A stretch of 64,000 nucleotides of DNA from Sphaerisporangium dianthi (lineage in GTDB: Bacteria; Actinomycetota; Actinomycetes; Streptosporangiales; Streptosporangiaceae). The notes beneath the pieces are model-generated. The model ran no database searches, was not told where the DNA came from, and saw only the letters and a program-made list of their open reading frames with translations. A program made the translations under genes and the position numbers. Below are positions 63,476 through 64,000 of the stretch, one piece after another. The stretch covers positions 1 to 64,000 of the forward strand of contig NZ_JBHSFP010000002.1 of NCBI RefSeq assembly GCF_042654065.1, in the 5' to 3' direction. Every line of letters starts with the position of its first letter. Positions within the stretch are counted from its first letter, which is position 1.

Positions 63476-64000
63476 CGGGTCACCCGCCCGCTGCCGGGCC
63501 GCCGCTTGACCAGGTCGGCCAGGAACGGCGCCACGGTGGCGGGGTCGGCCGCGTGCGACGCCTCCTCCTCGCCGAGGGCGTCGGCGAGCATGCGCGTGCG
63601 CATCTCGCCGGGGTCCACCCACCACACGGCGATGCCGGGTTCCTCGACGGCGAGCACATGGGACAGGTGGTCGAGCGCGGCCTTGGTCAGGCCGTACCCG
63701 CCCCAGCCCTCGTAGGCCCCGATCGCCGCGTCCGACGAGATGTTGATCACCGCGCCTCCGCGTTCGCGCAGCCCGCGCAGCGTGGCCTGGATCAGCGCGA
63801 GCGGCGCGACGACGTTGGTCGCGAGAGCGTCGGTGAGCGCGTCCAGGGGGTAGGCCGCCAGCGGGGGCAGCGGGACGGCCCCGAGCGTGCTCGCGTTGTT
63901 CACCAGCAGGTCCAGGCCGCCGAGCTCGTGCGCGGCCTTGGCCAGGCGGTCGCGGTGGACCGGGTCGGCGACGTCGCCGGCCAGGGCGGTGGCGCCGGTC
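63472..64000 (-). CDS. Short-chain dehydrogenase/reductase (N-terminus outside the window)
   Basis: The C-terminal 176 residues are visible. LDLLVNNAS (NNAG motif), VINISSDAAIGAYEGWGGYG with catalytic Ser, and YGLTKAAL with the YxxxK pair define a classical SDR. Upstream, TALAGDVADPVHRDRL fits the family D/V motif. The gene continues beyond the right edge. Translationally coupled to queA. Confidence 0.88.
   Translation of the reverse strand, partial: TGATALAGDVADPVHRDRLAKAAHELGGLDLLVNNASTLGAVPLPPLAAYPLDALTDALATNVVAPLALIQATLRGLRERGGAVINISSDAAIGAYEGWGGYGLTKAALDHLSHVLAVEEPGIAVWWVDPGEMRTRMLADALGEEEASHAADPATVAPFLADLVKRRPGSGRVTR

Overview
The window is a high-GC actinomycete chromosome segment. 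WhiB and BldG regulators, leaderless or GTG starts, a 6C small RNA, a flp/tad cluster and an AICE-type integrated element all point to a filamentous actinobacterium. I infer a Streptosporangiales-like organism, but no 16S or housekeeping marker here proves it.

Region 1 (1-13 kb) is accessory. It holds an acyltransferase-3 protein, a NodB-type deacetylase and a fatty acyl desaturase. Divergent from the desaturase is a tightly coupled run of a cytochrome P450, a prostaglandin-synthase-like haem peroxidase, a large alpha/beta hydrolase and a small helical protein. This run looks like a bacterial fatty-acid oxygenation (oxylipin-type) pathway and is the best candidate for an undescribed system. 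Next come an AlkZ-like DNA glycosylase and a DinB-fold protein divergent from a WYL regulator.

Region 2 (13-23.7 kb) starts with a secreted CBM2-GH62 arabinofuranosidase behind two LacI-type operator sequences. After it lie scars of three IS families. An integrated pSAM2/AICE-like element (about 17.05-23.65 kb) sits in a tRNA-Pro gene and is bounded by about 52-bp att repeats. Its repSA, its integrase and one cargo gene are broken, while xis and an XRE/TPR regulator are intact.

Region 3 (23.7-58 kb) is the conserved actinobacterial core. It follows, gene by gene, the order known from M. tuberculosis Rv3683 back to Rv3649: metallophosphoesterase, ponA2-type PBP, wblA/whiB4, two ArsA-like ATPases, DUF4177, RidA, Nudix, MBL-fold hydrolase, Crp, Nth, CoA-type Nudix, MarP-like protease, alpha/beta hydrolase, holin-like membrane protein, acs, 6C sRNA, ssd, tadA/B/C, Flp-like pilin, two TadE-like proteins and a MrfA-type helicase. 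Then come the bldG operon, the proton pyrophosphatase hppA, a SixA-like phosphatase and serB.

Region 4 (59-64 kb) carries an OlsB/OlsA-like acyltransferase pair (ornithine-lipid type), a secreted DUF11-like protein, queA and an SDR that runs off the window end.

A recurring oddity is short tandem repeat arrays (21-50 bp units) sitting exactly on gene ends, gene starts or N-termini. Several carry Shine-Dalgarno sequences, start codons or stops inside the unit. At 59.6 kb one short unit appears to have split a gene by a frameshift.
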